DNA of 12,455 nt from Methylacidiphilaceae bacterium UBA1321 (lineage in GTDB: Bacteria; Verrucomicrobiota; Verrucomicrobiia; Methylacidiphilales; UBA1321). Below the pieces are notes generated by a model, which saw only the letters and a program-made list of their open reading frames with translations, made no database searches and was not told the DNA's origin. Shown here one piece after another: positions 1 through 6,930 of this stretch (the first letter of the stretch is position 1; each line of letters opens with the position of its first letter). The stretch spans positions 1-12,455 of the forward strand of contig DBTH01000321.1 in NCBI GenBank assembly GCA_002306945.1, written 5' to 3'. Made by a program: the position numbers and the translations under genes.

Positions 1-1
1 C

Positions 2-178
2 ATCATGAAGACCGGCACGATGGTTCCCTACGCCGTCAAACGCACCAAGGATCACATCCTGCGCTTCACCCGACTCTACGAGCAGATCAAGGCCAACTCC
101 ATCGACGAAGCCTTCCTCGGCAATTGTGAGTGGCGCGACAATATCTTCCCCAATGTCAATTGGCGGTATTATATTTGA
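2..178 (+). CDS. GH57/DUF1957-type 1,4-alpha-glucan branching protein, C-terminal fragment
   Basis: Only the last 58 codons are inside the window, reading from codon 2-4 to the TGA at 176-178. The visible residues include MKTGTMVPYAVKRTKDHI, LTRLYEQIKAN-like text and the ending EWRDNIFPNVNWRYYI. This TGT-VPYA-RR-K-HI-RF ... E-RDN-FP pattern matches, from memory, the C-terminal helical domain of bacterial GH57 (DUF1957) branching enzymes, which form alpha-1,6 branches in glycogen-like glucans in the cytoplasm. The catalytic half lies upstream of the window, so activity cannot be judged. The gene is convergent with the glycosidase gene on the other strand. Its codons are GC-rich, like those of the transporter genes further along. 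Confidence 0.72.
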   Translation: MMKTGTMVPYAVKRTKDHILRFTRLYEQIKANSIDEAFLGNCEWRDNIFPNVNWRYYI

Positions 179-200
179 GCAAGGCTATCAGCCTTGCTCA
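176..200 (+). terminator. Perfect 10-bp hairpin spanning the stop codon of the branching protein
   Basis: TGAGCAAGGC, loop TATCA, GCCTTGCTCA is a perfect inverted repeat that begins at the stop codon itself. No T tract follows on the plus strand, and only a short AT-rich stretch follows on the minus strand. It is therefore not a canonical intrinsic terminator. It could still act as a 3'-end stabiliser or a bidirectional terminator between the two convergent genes. Confidence 0.35.
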
Positions 201-410
201 TGAAGACGGGAGAACGGGACTGCACGAAGCTGCTTTCCAGCAAAACAGCCGTCTGCGTCCGTGGTTCGATTTGTCCCTCGACCATCGCAACACCCTGCCC
301 AGAATAGCAAAAAAAATCAATGCCCCGGTATAATACCAAACACAGAGCAAGTCTGCCCGGTGGAATCCGTCCAATAAACCTCGGCCTGTAATGTTTCAAA
401 AAACTGTAGA
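201..410. other. Convergent intergenic gap
   Basis: About 210 bases separate the hairpin from the stop codon of the minus-strand glycosidase gene. There is an A9-like run near 308-317, which reads as a T run on the minus strand about 95 bases beyond the glycosidase stop. I find no convincing stem just before it. Short open frames here lack a ribosome binding site and family resemblance, so I see no gene in this stretch. Confidence 0.5.
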
Positions 411-2948
411 CTACGGAGTCACCACAAAATAGCGGACGGCGTGTACCAATAACATGCGTCCAAGCGCAAAATCCCCAATTCCCTCCCCACACTCCGAATA
501 GATCTTCCCTGACATCCGAGAATCAATCATCTCCGTCGATTCCCCTTCCGTGGATGACCAACCCGCCAGTATCCTTTTCCCATCGCGTTCAAAAAGATAG
601 AGATGAGATGTCGTATGCTCGCAAGCAACCTTTTGAATGAAGCGGCTCCCTCCAAGGAAATGCGAGTAAGCGGCCAGTAGAACCTGTACCGGCAATGGGC
701 GGTTATTATATCCCCAAATCATCCTATAATCCTCATGCAAAGGATAAGTTTTAGTAAATCCATTAAAAAGATAAACGCGGCTGATACCTGTTGCCTGACG
801 GGCTAAAATCCCCTTCAACTCAAGTTCGGCATATTTAAGATCCCCGCGCCCTTCTGGAGCGGCCATCACCGTCGCCTCGGAATCCCAGATAACGGGAACT
901 TTTCCCGCTTTGATAAACGCCTTCTTCAACGGAGCAACAATGTCATCAAAAGCGTTCTCTCCCTGATCTGAAGCATTGACCCGTCCATACCCGTGAAACG
1001 AAATGACATTGCACGAATCCAACAATCCCAAATCAATGCAGCGAAGTAAAAAATCCCTGCCTCCACCTGTGACCGCTCCTGCCACAACCTGTATATCAGG
1101 ATCGATTTTCCATATCTCTTCCGCCGCCGACTTAACGAGTCCCACGTATATTTTTTCAGCACTATCCTGACCGTTGAAATTGGGATTTATGGCCAAATAC
1201 CCCCGGCTATCCGGCTCATTCCAAATCTCCCACGCCTGTACCCTGCCCTTGTAATGCTCAACAGTCCGGCGGACATATTCCCTCCAGGCGTTGTCGTCCT
1301 TGGGTGGATAGATTCCCCAAGCACGTGGCCATGGATCTGGATTTTTCAAGACATCATCCGGAGCCGAGCTCGCATGACTGGCGCTCCCGTCGAGCATCCC
1401 CAACACAGACAAGCCGGACTGCAGCGGTATATCGACAATTGGATCGTCAAAACGCCATTTCCCCGGAGACGGCTCCTCATACCACCATTTGGTTGTCAAC
1501 GGCGGATGCAACCGCACGGAAGTGATCCCCAGATCCTTCGCACGCTCTAAGGAAACAAACGCTTCATGAGGATCCACAAAAAAAGGTCTCTGACTGTATC
1601 CCTCGTTCGCTGAAGCCTGGGACGGACGACTCCAGTATTGAAGATGTCCTCCAACTACAAACGAATGAGGCGATGTCTTAACGTTTGAAGGCAATAAGAC
1701 CGCCAATTCGGACGGAAGCGTACGGACTGGCACCTTATCGCTCGAAACGGATGCATCAAACCAACCGGGAGATAAAATAATCGGCTTAACCGAAAAACCG
1801 AGCGTCCCGTCAGATAACTGTTCCACATTGCCCTGGACATAGCGCGTCTTCACCCCCTCCAGATTGCAAATGGCAACACTCAACCGCCGTCCCACTTCAA
1901 TCCCCGTAACCCGGATTTCCAATCGGACGGGAATACCCGACAACACCTCGAAAACACGTTCGTCTTTTTTAAAAAAAAGAACGGAAGCTCTCGGCGATTG
2001 AAGGGATGCTTCGTCCTTATTTTGCGTTTCTACAATCGAAATACGTGAAAGGACGGCCGGAGAGTCAAAATTAAGCTCCAAAAAAACAGGTGTACTGGCT
2101 TCAAGCAAACCGGACGCGGGATAGTCCATACCAAATTTACTCATCCATTTCCCATTTTGGAAATGAATGGGAAAGCTCTTGATGACCTTCTTTTCCACAC
2201 CAAACAGGTTCGCCACCGCATGACCATCGTTCATTTCTCCCTCAATTTCCATACGATAGGATTTTCCCAATCTCAAATCAAACGGGACTTCCTGAATGAT
2301 TTTTGCGGGATTTCCCTCGCACGGAGTCAGCACAGCAATACCCTTTTGGAGTCCCCCCTGTACAATCACCCATCCCGCGTCGCCAAGACCGAATCGGGAA
2401 TTATCGATAACTTCCCCATGAGAAGGCGCTGAATCAGAGGTAGCCATAAATCCTCTGGAACTCTGAATGTTGAGCCCCTGAATAAACAGCTTCCCGGCAC
2501 CGTCGATCAATAGAAACAATCCATATTCCCCCGGCTTCGCATCCACTGGAGATCTCAACTGAACGATTGTTCCCGCATCCTCACGAGAAATACCGACTTC
2601 GGTTTTACCCAAAATACGGTATGGATATTCAATGCGTCTGAATACCATGGTGATTTTTTCAATTTGATCCAGAACCCTGGAACGAAAGAATATTCGATAT
2701 ACCTTTCCCGATTCAAGGCCAGGCAGAGAAAGATAAATTTGAGCAAATCCGCGGCATTGCACTTCCACATCGGAAGGTTTCGCCGATCGTCCGCTCATTG
2801 CCAGTAATGTAGCAGGAGAGTTTGCCCATAAACCGTTGTCGATCCATTTCGACCGGCATGGAATTTCCTCTGATTGAAGTGAAGATACCTCTCCTCCCCA
2901 AACACGACATAGCCCAAGAAGAGCCATCACTGCAAATACATATCGCAT
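411..2948 (-). CDS. Secreted clan GH-A glycoside hydrolase (GH39/GH5-like)
   Basis: This 845-residue protein starts with a probable signal peptide (MRYVFAVMALLGLCRVWG). Roughly residues 25-410 look like beta-sandwich domains, and about 430-760 form a TIM-barrel-like domain. The motif WEIWNEPD places the likely acid/base Glu at 578. VIWDSEATV places the likely nucleophile Glu at 691, and ISFHGYG (His 652) lies on a strand between them. This arrangement is characteristic of clan GH-A retaining glycosidases. A short C-terminal beta region follows. Substrate cannot be read from the sequence; exported polysaccharide or oligosaccharide hydrolysis is the inference. The start is uncertain: ATG at 2948 is chosen, but a TTG two codons upstream (2954) has better spacing (7 nt) from a GGGA sequence. 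It is the last gene of the run PEP-CTERM protein, pseudopilin, glycosidase, 176 bases after the pseudopilin gene. Confidence 0.8.
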   Translation of the reverse strand: MRYVFAVMALLGLCRVWGGEVSSLQSEEIPCRSKWIDNGLWANSPATLLAMSGRSAKPSDVEVQCRGFAQIYLSLPGLESGKVYRIFFRSRVLDQIEKITMVFRRIEYPYRILGKTEVGISREDAGTIVQLRSPVDAKPGEYGLFLLIDGAGKLFIQGLNIQSSRGFMATSDSAPSHGEVIDNSRFGLGDAGWVIVQGGLQKGIAVLTPCEGNPAKIIQEVPFDLRLGKSYRMEIEGEMNDGHAVANLFGVEKKVIKSFPIHFQNGKWMSKFGMDYPASGLLEASTPVFLELNFDSPAVLSRISIVETQNKDEASLQSPRASVLFFKKDERVFEVLSGIPVRLEIRVTGIEVGRRLSVAICNLEGVKTRYVQGNVEQLSDGTLGFSVKPIILSPGWFDASVSSDKVPVRTLPSELAVLLPSNVKTSPHSFVVGGHLQYWSRPSQASANEGYSQRPFFVDPHEAFVSLERAKDLGITSVRLHPPLTTKWWYEEPSPGKWRFDDPIVDIPLQSGLSVLGMLDGSASHASSAPDDVLKNPDPWPRAWGIYPPKDDNAWREYVRRTVEHYKGRVQAWEIWNEPDSRGYLAINPNFNGQDSAEKIYVGLVKSAAEEIWKIDPDIQVVAGAVTGGGRDFLLRCIDLGLLDSCNVISFHGYGRVNASDQGENAFDDIVAPLKKAFIKAGKVPVIWDSEATVMAAPEGRGDLKYAELELKGILARQATGISRVYLFNGFTKTYPLHEDYRMIWGYNNRPLPVQVLLAAYSHFLGGSRFIQKVACEHTTSHLYLFERDGKRILAGWSSTEGESTEMIDSRMSGKIYSECGEGIGDFALGRMLLVHAVRYFVVTP

Positions 2949-3124
2949 ATTCAAATCTTATCCCAAGTTACTTTCAATATGACTCGAATCTGCACGAAAA
3001 TTCCAGGCTGGCGAAATCCGACTCAACAAAAAGGCATATCCGCTCTGAATCTGTGGCAGGAGAGCAATTATGCCTGCTCTGAAAAAAGCCCGTAGATTCC
3101 CATCATCTTGAAGGCAATTAAAAA

Positions 3125-3730
3125 TTAATAGTGACCCGACCAAAATATATTACCCGCGCTGCTGGAGATATTGGTATATGGCATCAACTCCACATGCATA
3201 TCCGCAAAAAGAATATGAACCTGTCCATTATAGCGGGCGTTCACCTGATTATACTGCCAGGTACTGCTCGTTTTCGTGTCACCGATATATGCCGTTTGCG
3301 AGGGCGCTATAAGATTCCATAACCGGGCGCTCGGGTAAGATAAATTGAGCTGATAATTCATACCAAAAGCCCTGGGGGGACCTCCATATACCGCCACTTT
3401 CTCAAGTAATGGCGTTGAAAAAATAGTTCCTCGAAATAAATCCCAATTACCGTTGGCTTGAGGCAACCCCGGGAAAGGAGTGTTGTAAGCGTAAGGCCAC
3501 AACGTTCCCACCCAAAGCAGTGATCCACTAGAACCATTCGAATAGCAATAAACTCCATCGTGTTCATTCGCGTAGGATATAGCGGCAACACCCAGTTGCC
3601 GAAGATTACTCAATTCCACCGCGCTACGGGATCTACACAGGGCATTCGACAGATAAGGCATCAAAAAAGAACTCAATACAGCCACAATACAAACGGTCAC
3701 TATCAGCTCGATCAGCGAAAAAGCACGCAT
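3125..3730 (-). CDS. Pseudopilin-like protein with prepilin N-terminal cleavage/methylation motif
   Basis: This 201-residue protein begins MRA-FSLIELIVTVCIVAVL. That is a class III (type IV prepilin) signal, with cleavage expected after Ala3 rather than the usual Gly, Glu at mature position 5, and a hydrophobic helix continuing to about residue 28. The globular part contains FGMNYQLNL (about 122-130) and VHILFADMHVELM (about 171-183). The latter resembles the 'vLFADGHVE' tail of pseudopilin-like proteins abundant in Verrucomicrobiota, Lentisphaerota and Planctomycetota, here with Met in place of Gly. The start at 3730 is chosen because AAAGGTG sits 8 nt upstream and the prepilin motif immediately follows; a longer frame to 3811 would overlap the upstream gene and bury the motif. 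It probably builds or modifies a type II secretion or pilus-like fibre in the envelope. It lies between the PEP-CTERM and glycosidase genes, same strand. Confidence 0.82.
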   Translation of the reverse strand: MRAFSLIELIVTVCIVAVLSSFLMPYLSNALCRSRSAVELSNLRQLGVAAISYANEHDGVYCYSNGSSGSLLWVGTLWPYAYNTPFPGLPQANGNWDLFRGTIFSTPLLEKVAVYGGPPRAFGMNYQLNLSYPSARLWNLIAPSQTAYIGDTKTSSTWQYNQVNARYNGQVHILFADMHVELMPYTNISSSAGNIFWSGHY

Positions 3731-3757
3731 CTCTTTTTCACCTTTCCTTAAAAGCAC

Positions 3758-3777
3758 ATCTGGCAATATAGCCAGAT
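3758..3777 (-). promoter_or_regulatory. Intercistronic 7-bp hairpin between PEP-CTERM and pseudopilin genes
   Basis: ATCTGGC, loop AATATA, GCCAGAT is a perfect inverted repeat in the 65-base gap between the two genes, ending about 27 nt before the pseudopilin start. On the minus strand it is followed by TGTGCTTTT, so it could be a weak terminator or attenuator. It could equally be a processing or stability element setting unequal levels of the two products. Function is inference. Confidence 0.4.
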
Positions 3778-3795
3778 CCGCTTTGACAGTTTTAT

Positions 3796-4665
3796 TTAGC
3801 GTAGAATGCACCGTTTATCTGTATATCGTTTAAAACTCCAGAGAATCAAACAACCAGTTATAAAAGAGATCATGGCCACTGGCTCCGGAACAGTCGCCAC
3901 ATCACTCCAACTCGTCCCCATAGACACCTCATCGAAGACCTCCGTTCCCGACACGCTGCGTAGTGTTATCTGATTAAGAGTGAAATTCAACCCGCTATAG
4001 GTTCCTGTCGCTGTGGAGGAAGACGACGTGGGATTAACCCAATAGCTAATGCTATCACCACCATCTACCGAAGAAAAGTTGATAGCGACCACTATGAGAT
4101 CCGTCGTTCCCGCAGTTGGAGTAATCGTAGAGGTCGACACGGCGCTGCTCGTATTGCCAATTGCGTAGCTTCCACCCGTGGTAAATTGTCCAATCCGAAC
4201 CGACGTCCCCCCACCATTATCGCCCAACTGAAGAAAAAAACGATCACTAGAAACCGCCGTCACCGCATCGACTAGAAAACTCAAATAAAGCGTTCCATTG
4301 ACATTTCCCGCTGTACCAACTGTACTGGAACCAAGCCTATTTCCTCCATCCCGATAAGCGGCAAAAGTTCCATTTGCCGTATAGTCAATGTACCGAACAA
4401 TTGACGAAGCATTCAAACTGACTGCATTTCCAGATTCCCATCCAAGGGAATGCTTCAAACCGTTGGTAATTGTTCCCGAACTACCAGTAAGACTCCAAGA
4501 CCCCGTGCCATACCATCCGGTTCCACCACTCAATCCGGAAACGCTCACGCCAGACGTATAATCGAAACCTTCATATAAAAGAACAGAGGCCCTTGCACAC
4601 GTCAATCCAACGAAGAGACAAAATAGAAAAATGGAAGTTCTCTTACTAATAAGGTTCGTCTTCAT
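3796..4665 (-). CDS. PEP-CTERM sorting domain surface protein
   Basis: This 289-residue protein has an N-terminal signal peptide (hydrophobic SIFLFCLFVGLTCA, likely cleavage near ARA-S at about 27). The body is rich in Gly, Ser and Thr. The C-terminal tripartite sorting signal consists of VPEP (259-262), a hydrophobic helix (AMISFITGCLILWSF) and a basic tail (KRYTDKR). PEP-CTERM proteins are recognised by exosortase, cleaved and displayed at or released from the cell surface. The body (YLSFLVDAV, FFLQLGDNGGG, IVVAINF, FDEVSMGTSW) resembles the concanavalin-like beta-sandwich PEP-CTERM proteins common in Verrucomicrobiota, so carbohydrate binding is possible but unproven. The start at 4665 has only a close GGGG upstream as a ribosome site. 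It is the first gene of the minus-strand run and faces the AraC regulator across a 168-base divergent promoter region. No exosortase gene is in the window. Confidence 0.85.
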   Translation of the reverse strand: MKTNLISKRTSIFLFCLFVGLTCARASVLLYEGFDYTSGVSVSGLSGGTGWYGTGSWSLTGSSGTITNGLKHSLGWESGNAVSLNASSIVRYIDYTANGTFAAYRDGGNRLGSSTVGTAGNVNGTLYLSFLVDAVTAVSSDRFFLQLGDNGGGTSVRIGQFTTGGSYAIGNTSSAVSTSTITPTAGTTDLIVVAINFSSVDGGDSISYWVNPTSSSSTATGTYSGLNFTLNQITLRSVSGTEVFDEVSMGTSWSDVATVPEPVAMISFITGCLILWSFKRYTDKRCILR

Positions 4666-4703
4666 GTCCCCAAATTAACAGCCATGCATGACACGCGCAA
4701 TGA

Positions 4704-4720
4704 ACACCGGTTTACACCGG
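4704..4720. promoter_or_regulatory. Operator-like repeat in the divergent promoter region
   Basis: ACACCGG TTT ACACCGG is a direct repeat of 7 bases with a 10-base period. The inner part is also an inverted repeat, CCGGT-TTAC-ACCGG. It lies between the PEP-CTERM gene and the araC-type gene, on the PEP-CTERM side just downstream of a TATAAC-like sequence read on the minus strand. It is a candidate binding site for the neighbouring AraC-type protein or another sugar regulator. No consensus supports a specific regulator. Confidence 0.35.
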
Positions 4721-4833
4721 CGAAATGAGTTATACCAAAGCGAAAAGACCTATGTGCCAAATCCTGTCCCATCACGATTTTACACTTTAAATCAACCGGA
4801 TCGCCGATATGCTCTTATGAAGTATAACTTCGA

Positions 4834-5721
4834 ATGAAGTCATTCCGCATTAATTTACTGACATCCCAGTCGCTTCCTCCCTTACAATGCGAACTCCTTT
4901 GGATATATCGCGGCAAGCCAGATTATATAGAAGATCCTGGCGAGGAATTTGAAACCGCGACATCGATCTTTTTTGTTGAACAGGGAAGCATTTCCTTAAA
5001 ATGGGCAGAAGGTTCCGCCATTTGCCGGGCTGGAGATCTCTTTTTGAGCCGCCTTGGCCCGCGCCAACAAGTTTTCTCTCCAAATGCCGAACTTCTATCG
5101 ATTGGCTACCATTTTAGCTGGGCTAGCGAAAAACCCATTTTCGATGAAGGACTCAACCGTCATCTACCCGGCAACGGAGCCTTTCGCTCCACCCGCAAAA
5201 AACTCTACCAGTCTTCTGTCGATCTCTTTCACAAAATTTACGGAAATCTTAAAAAGCAAAATCTTACCAGAGCCATGCTGAACGACACCGCCACAATTCA
5301 GAACTACGCCAATCGTAACGCCGCCTTCGCCGAATGGCTGCGCATCCTTGTAGAGTCTTTTGCAATATTTGAAATTCCGGCGGCGCTACCTCTCGCCCAA
5401 AATTCCATCGTACGCCAAGCCAAATATTACATAGACTCACACCCGCTTAATCATCCCCTGCATTACAGCGAACTATTATCCGTCATGAACGTTGGATGGC
5501 GCCGCCTGCAACAACTCTTTCAATCCGAAATGCATATTACTCCCAGTGATTATTTTGAAAAGCGGCGACTCTATTACGCCCGCATACGACTGAAGGAACC
5601 TAATATTTCGGTAAAAGAAGTCGCTAGCGAGTTGGGCTTTAAAAATCTTTCACATTTCTCGATTTGGTTTAAACGGCATTTCAATCTTTCTCCGCGCCTT
5701 TTCCAAAAAGGCTCTGCCTAG
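4834..5721 (+). CDS. AraC-family transcriptional regulator
   Basis: This 295-residue protein has a cupin-like N-terminal sensing half (about 35-95, including FFVEQGSISLKWAEG and CRAGDLFLS). The C-terminal DNA-binding domain contains two helix-turn-helix units: about 208-232 (HYSELLSVMNVGWRRLQQLF) and about 258-281 (ISVKEVASELGFKNLSHFSI, then WFKRHF), ending NLSPRLFQK. This is the classical AraC/XylS signature, and the length is normal for the family. An in-frame TAA at 4825-4827 blocks any upstream extension, so ATG 4834 is the only good start even though no clear Shine-Dalgarno precedes it. It is divergent from the PEP-CTERM/pseudopilin/glycosidase genes, and probably activates them in response to a carbohydrate-derived ligand (inference from position). 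It is convergent with the HAD gene, 10 bases away. Confidence 0.9.
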   Translation: MKSFRINLLTSQSLPPLQCELLWIYRGKPDYIEDPGEEFETATSIFFVEQGSISLKWAEGSAICRAGDLFLSRLGPRQQVFSPNAELLSIGYHFSWASEKPIFDEGLNRHLPGNGAFRSTRKKLYQSSVDLFHKIYGNLKKQNLTRAMLNDTATIQNYANRNAAFAEWLRILVESFAIFEIPAALPLAQNSIVRQAKYYIDSHPLNHPLHYSELLSVMNVGWRRLQQLFQSEMHITPSDYFEKRRLYYARIRLKEPNISVKEVASELGFKNLSHFSIWFKRHFNLSPRLFQKGSA

Positions 5722-5731
5722 CTAAAATTTG

Positions 5732-6424
5732 TTACAACGCACTCGAGGTTAAGGCATCGTTCTTTACTTGATCCGTCAAAAAATTCGCCAGTTCCATCGG
5801 CGAGTGGAAAATCCAGTCGGGCCGCGCCCGTTGCAATTCCTCATGCGTACCGTACCCGTAGGAAACCGCCGCTGTGTGAATGCCGTTCTTCTTCGCGCCA
5901 AGAATATCGTGTTCACGGTCGCCGACCATCAACGCCGTCTCGACGTGGAGATGCTCCGATTCGATCAAGTGCGCAATGAGATCGCCCTTGTCAGTGCGAG
6001 TGCCGTCGAATTCACTGCCGTAAACGCGGTCAAAAAATAGCGCCAGCTGGAACCGCTCCAGAATGCGCCGCGCGTAGACGGTCGGCTTTGACGTGGCCAG
6101 CAGGAGGCGAAATCCCGCCAGCCGGATCGTATTGAGCGCCGGAATGATTTCCGGGTATGGTGTGTTTTCGAAAATACCCGTTACGCCGAAACGTTGCCGG
6201 TAGAGAGCGACCGCTTTATTGAGAAGGACATCGTCGTTGCTGCGGAGCAGACGGCGGAACGATTCCTTGAGTGGCGGCCCGATGCACCAGAGGAGCGAAG
6301 CGGTGTCGGGAACCTTATGCCCGAGTTCCTTCAAGGCGAACTGAATGGAACGGGTGATTCCCTCTTTGGGATCGGTAAGCGTACCGTCCAGATCAAAGAG
6401 GACAGTGGTTGGCGTCACAGTCAT
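5732..6424 (-). CDS. HAD-superfamily phosphatase, Gph-like
   Basis: This 230-residue protein shows all HAD motifs: motif I DLDGT (catalytic Asp11, Asp13), motif II ATS (Thr111/Ser112), a motif III Lys (Lys113 or Lys146), and motif IV MVGDREHD (Asp169, Asp173). The helical cap (about 17-90), with SIQFALKELG and IGPPLKESFRRLL, is typical of the phosphoglycolate phosphatase/5'-nucleotidase subgroup (COG0546). It is likely cytoplasmic, removing phosphate from a small metabolite such as 2-phosphoglycolate or a nucleotide; the substrate is not decidable from sequence. The start at 6424 is preferred because AGGG sits about 4 nt upstream and the protein then begins just before motif I; a frame open to 6487 would add an uncharacteristic extension. 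Codon use is GC-rich, unlike the AraC/glycosidase block. Confidence 0.87.
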   Translation of the reverse strand: MTVTPTTVLFDLDGTLTDPKEGITRSIQFALKELGHKVPDTASLLWCIGPPLKESFRRLLRSNDDVLLNKAVALYRQRFGVTGIFENTPYPEIIPALNTIRLAGFRLLLATSKPTVYARRILERFQLALFFDRVYGSEFDGTRTDKGDLIAHLIESEHLHVETALMVGDREHDILGAKKNGIHTAAVSYGYGTHEELQRARPDWIFHSPMELANFLTDQVKNDALTSSAL

Positions 6425-6561
6425 GTAACCCTGAAATCTCCAATGCTGTTTTGAATTTGAACGCCAACCCGTCCGTCCCGCTTTCAACGGTAGAAAAGGC
6501 GAAGCGGTATGTTTTCTGGTTTGCTCTGGTTTATGATGCGGACAAGGATTTGGTCAAAGGT

Positions 6562-6756
6562 CTAGTAGACCTTGACGTACTTCTTGCCGGGTTTGAGCCT
6601 GGGACGTTCGCCACTCCAGCGGATGTTATCGAAATTCTTACGAAAACGCGGGCTGATGTTGCGGGGCGCGTCGCCTTTGCCATTCTGGCCGGTTGTCGAC
6701 GGTTTGGCAGGGCAGGTACTGGGGGTCTTACCACAAGGGCATGTTGTCTCACTCAT
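6562..6756 (-). CDS. Small conserved-looking protein with GKGDAPRN motif (64 aa)
   Basis: This 64-residue protein begins MSETTCPCGKTPSTCP, with Cys at 6, 8 and 15. It then has GKGDAPRNISPRF (26-38) and FRKNFDNIRW (38-47), and a basic tail. The GKGD-PR-x-F-x-N-(F/Y)-D-x-I-x-W pattern is one I recall from short uncharacterised bacterial and phage proteins, so it is more likely real than the overlapping frames. GAAAG sits a few bases upstream of the ATG at 6754-6756, and a promoter-like pair lies further upstream. No function can be given. The Cys cluster might bind metal, and the basic, charged composition would fit nucleic acid binding; both are guesses. It is separated by 137 bases from the downstream HAD gene, so it may be monocistronic. 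Confidence 0.6.
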   Translation of the reverse strand: MSETTCPCGKTPSTCPAKPSTTGQNGKGDAPRNISPRFRKNFDNIRWSGERPRLKPGKKYVKVY

Positions 6757-6772
6757 AGTCTTTCACAAATTA

Positions 6773-6800
6773 CGTATACTTGCTTCCATTCTTAAGGCAA
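6773..6800 (-). promoter_or_regulatory. Possible sigma-70-like promoter for the small GKGD protein
   Basis: Read on the minus strand, TTGCCT (6800-6795) and TATACG (6778-6773) are separated by 16 bases, with the ATG 17 bases beyond the -10. The match is reasonable by eye, but single promoters in AT-rich gaps arise easily by chance. Confidence 0.28.
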
Positions 6801-6930
6801 AAAGGATGCCAATTTAAGCCAAATTTTTGCCCATTGAAGCTAAATATCTTACGTCGTTTGACGTTGCGTGCAATGGTTAATTTTGTGCACTCCCGACACG
6901 CCAGCATGCCAAATTGTCACATTTACAGAG
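6801..6930. other. Gene-free part of the divergent gap
   Basis: This AT-rich stretch lies between the small-protein promoter region and the repeat element. It contains a short perfect inverted repeat ACGTC-GTTT-GACGT (6851-6864) and TTGC-GT-GCAA just after it. Either could be a protein-binding site, but nothing identifies it. I see no cobalamin riboswitch signature and no credible reading frame. Confidence 0.4.

Noticed and set aside
2895..2948. Lipobox in the glycosidase signal peptide (LLGLC)
   Set aside because: The residue before Cys is Leu, not Gly, Ala or Ser, so lipoprotein processing is unlikely.
3061..3080. AGAGCA/TGCTCT hairpin as a terminator after the pseudopilin gene
   Set aside because: The T-rich run on the minus strand precedes rather than follows the stem, so it does not fit an intrinsic terminator.
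2958..3143. 61-residue minus-strand frame in the gap before the glycosidase gene
   Set aside because: No ribosome site or recognisable features; it overlaps the end of the pseudopilin gene.
6531..6752. 73-residue minus-strand frame overlapping the GKGD protein in another phase
   Set aside because: Composition is Arg/Ser/Pro-rich shadow text; the 6562-6756 frame has the recognisable motif.
6409..6795. 128-residue plus-strand frame over the small-protein gene
   Set aside because: No family resemblance; the minus-strand frame has a coherent motif, start context and promoter-like sequence.
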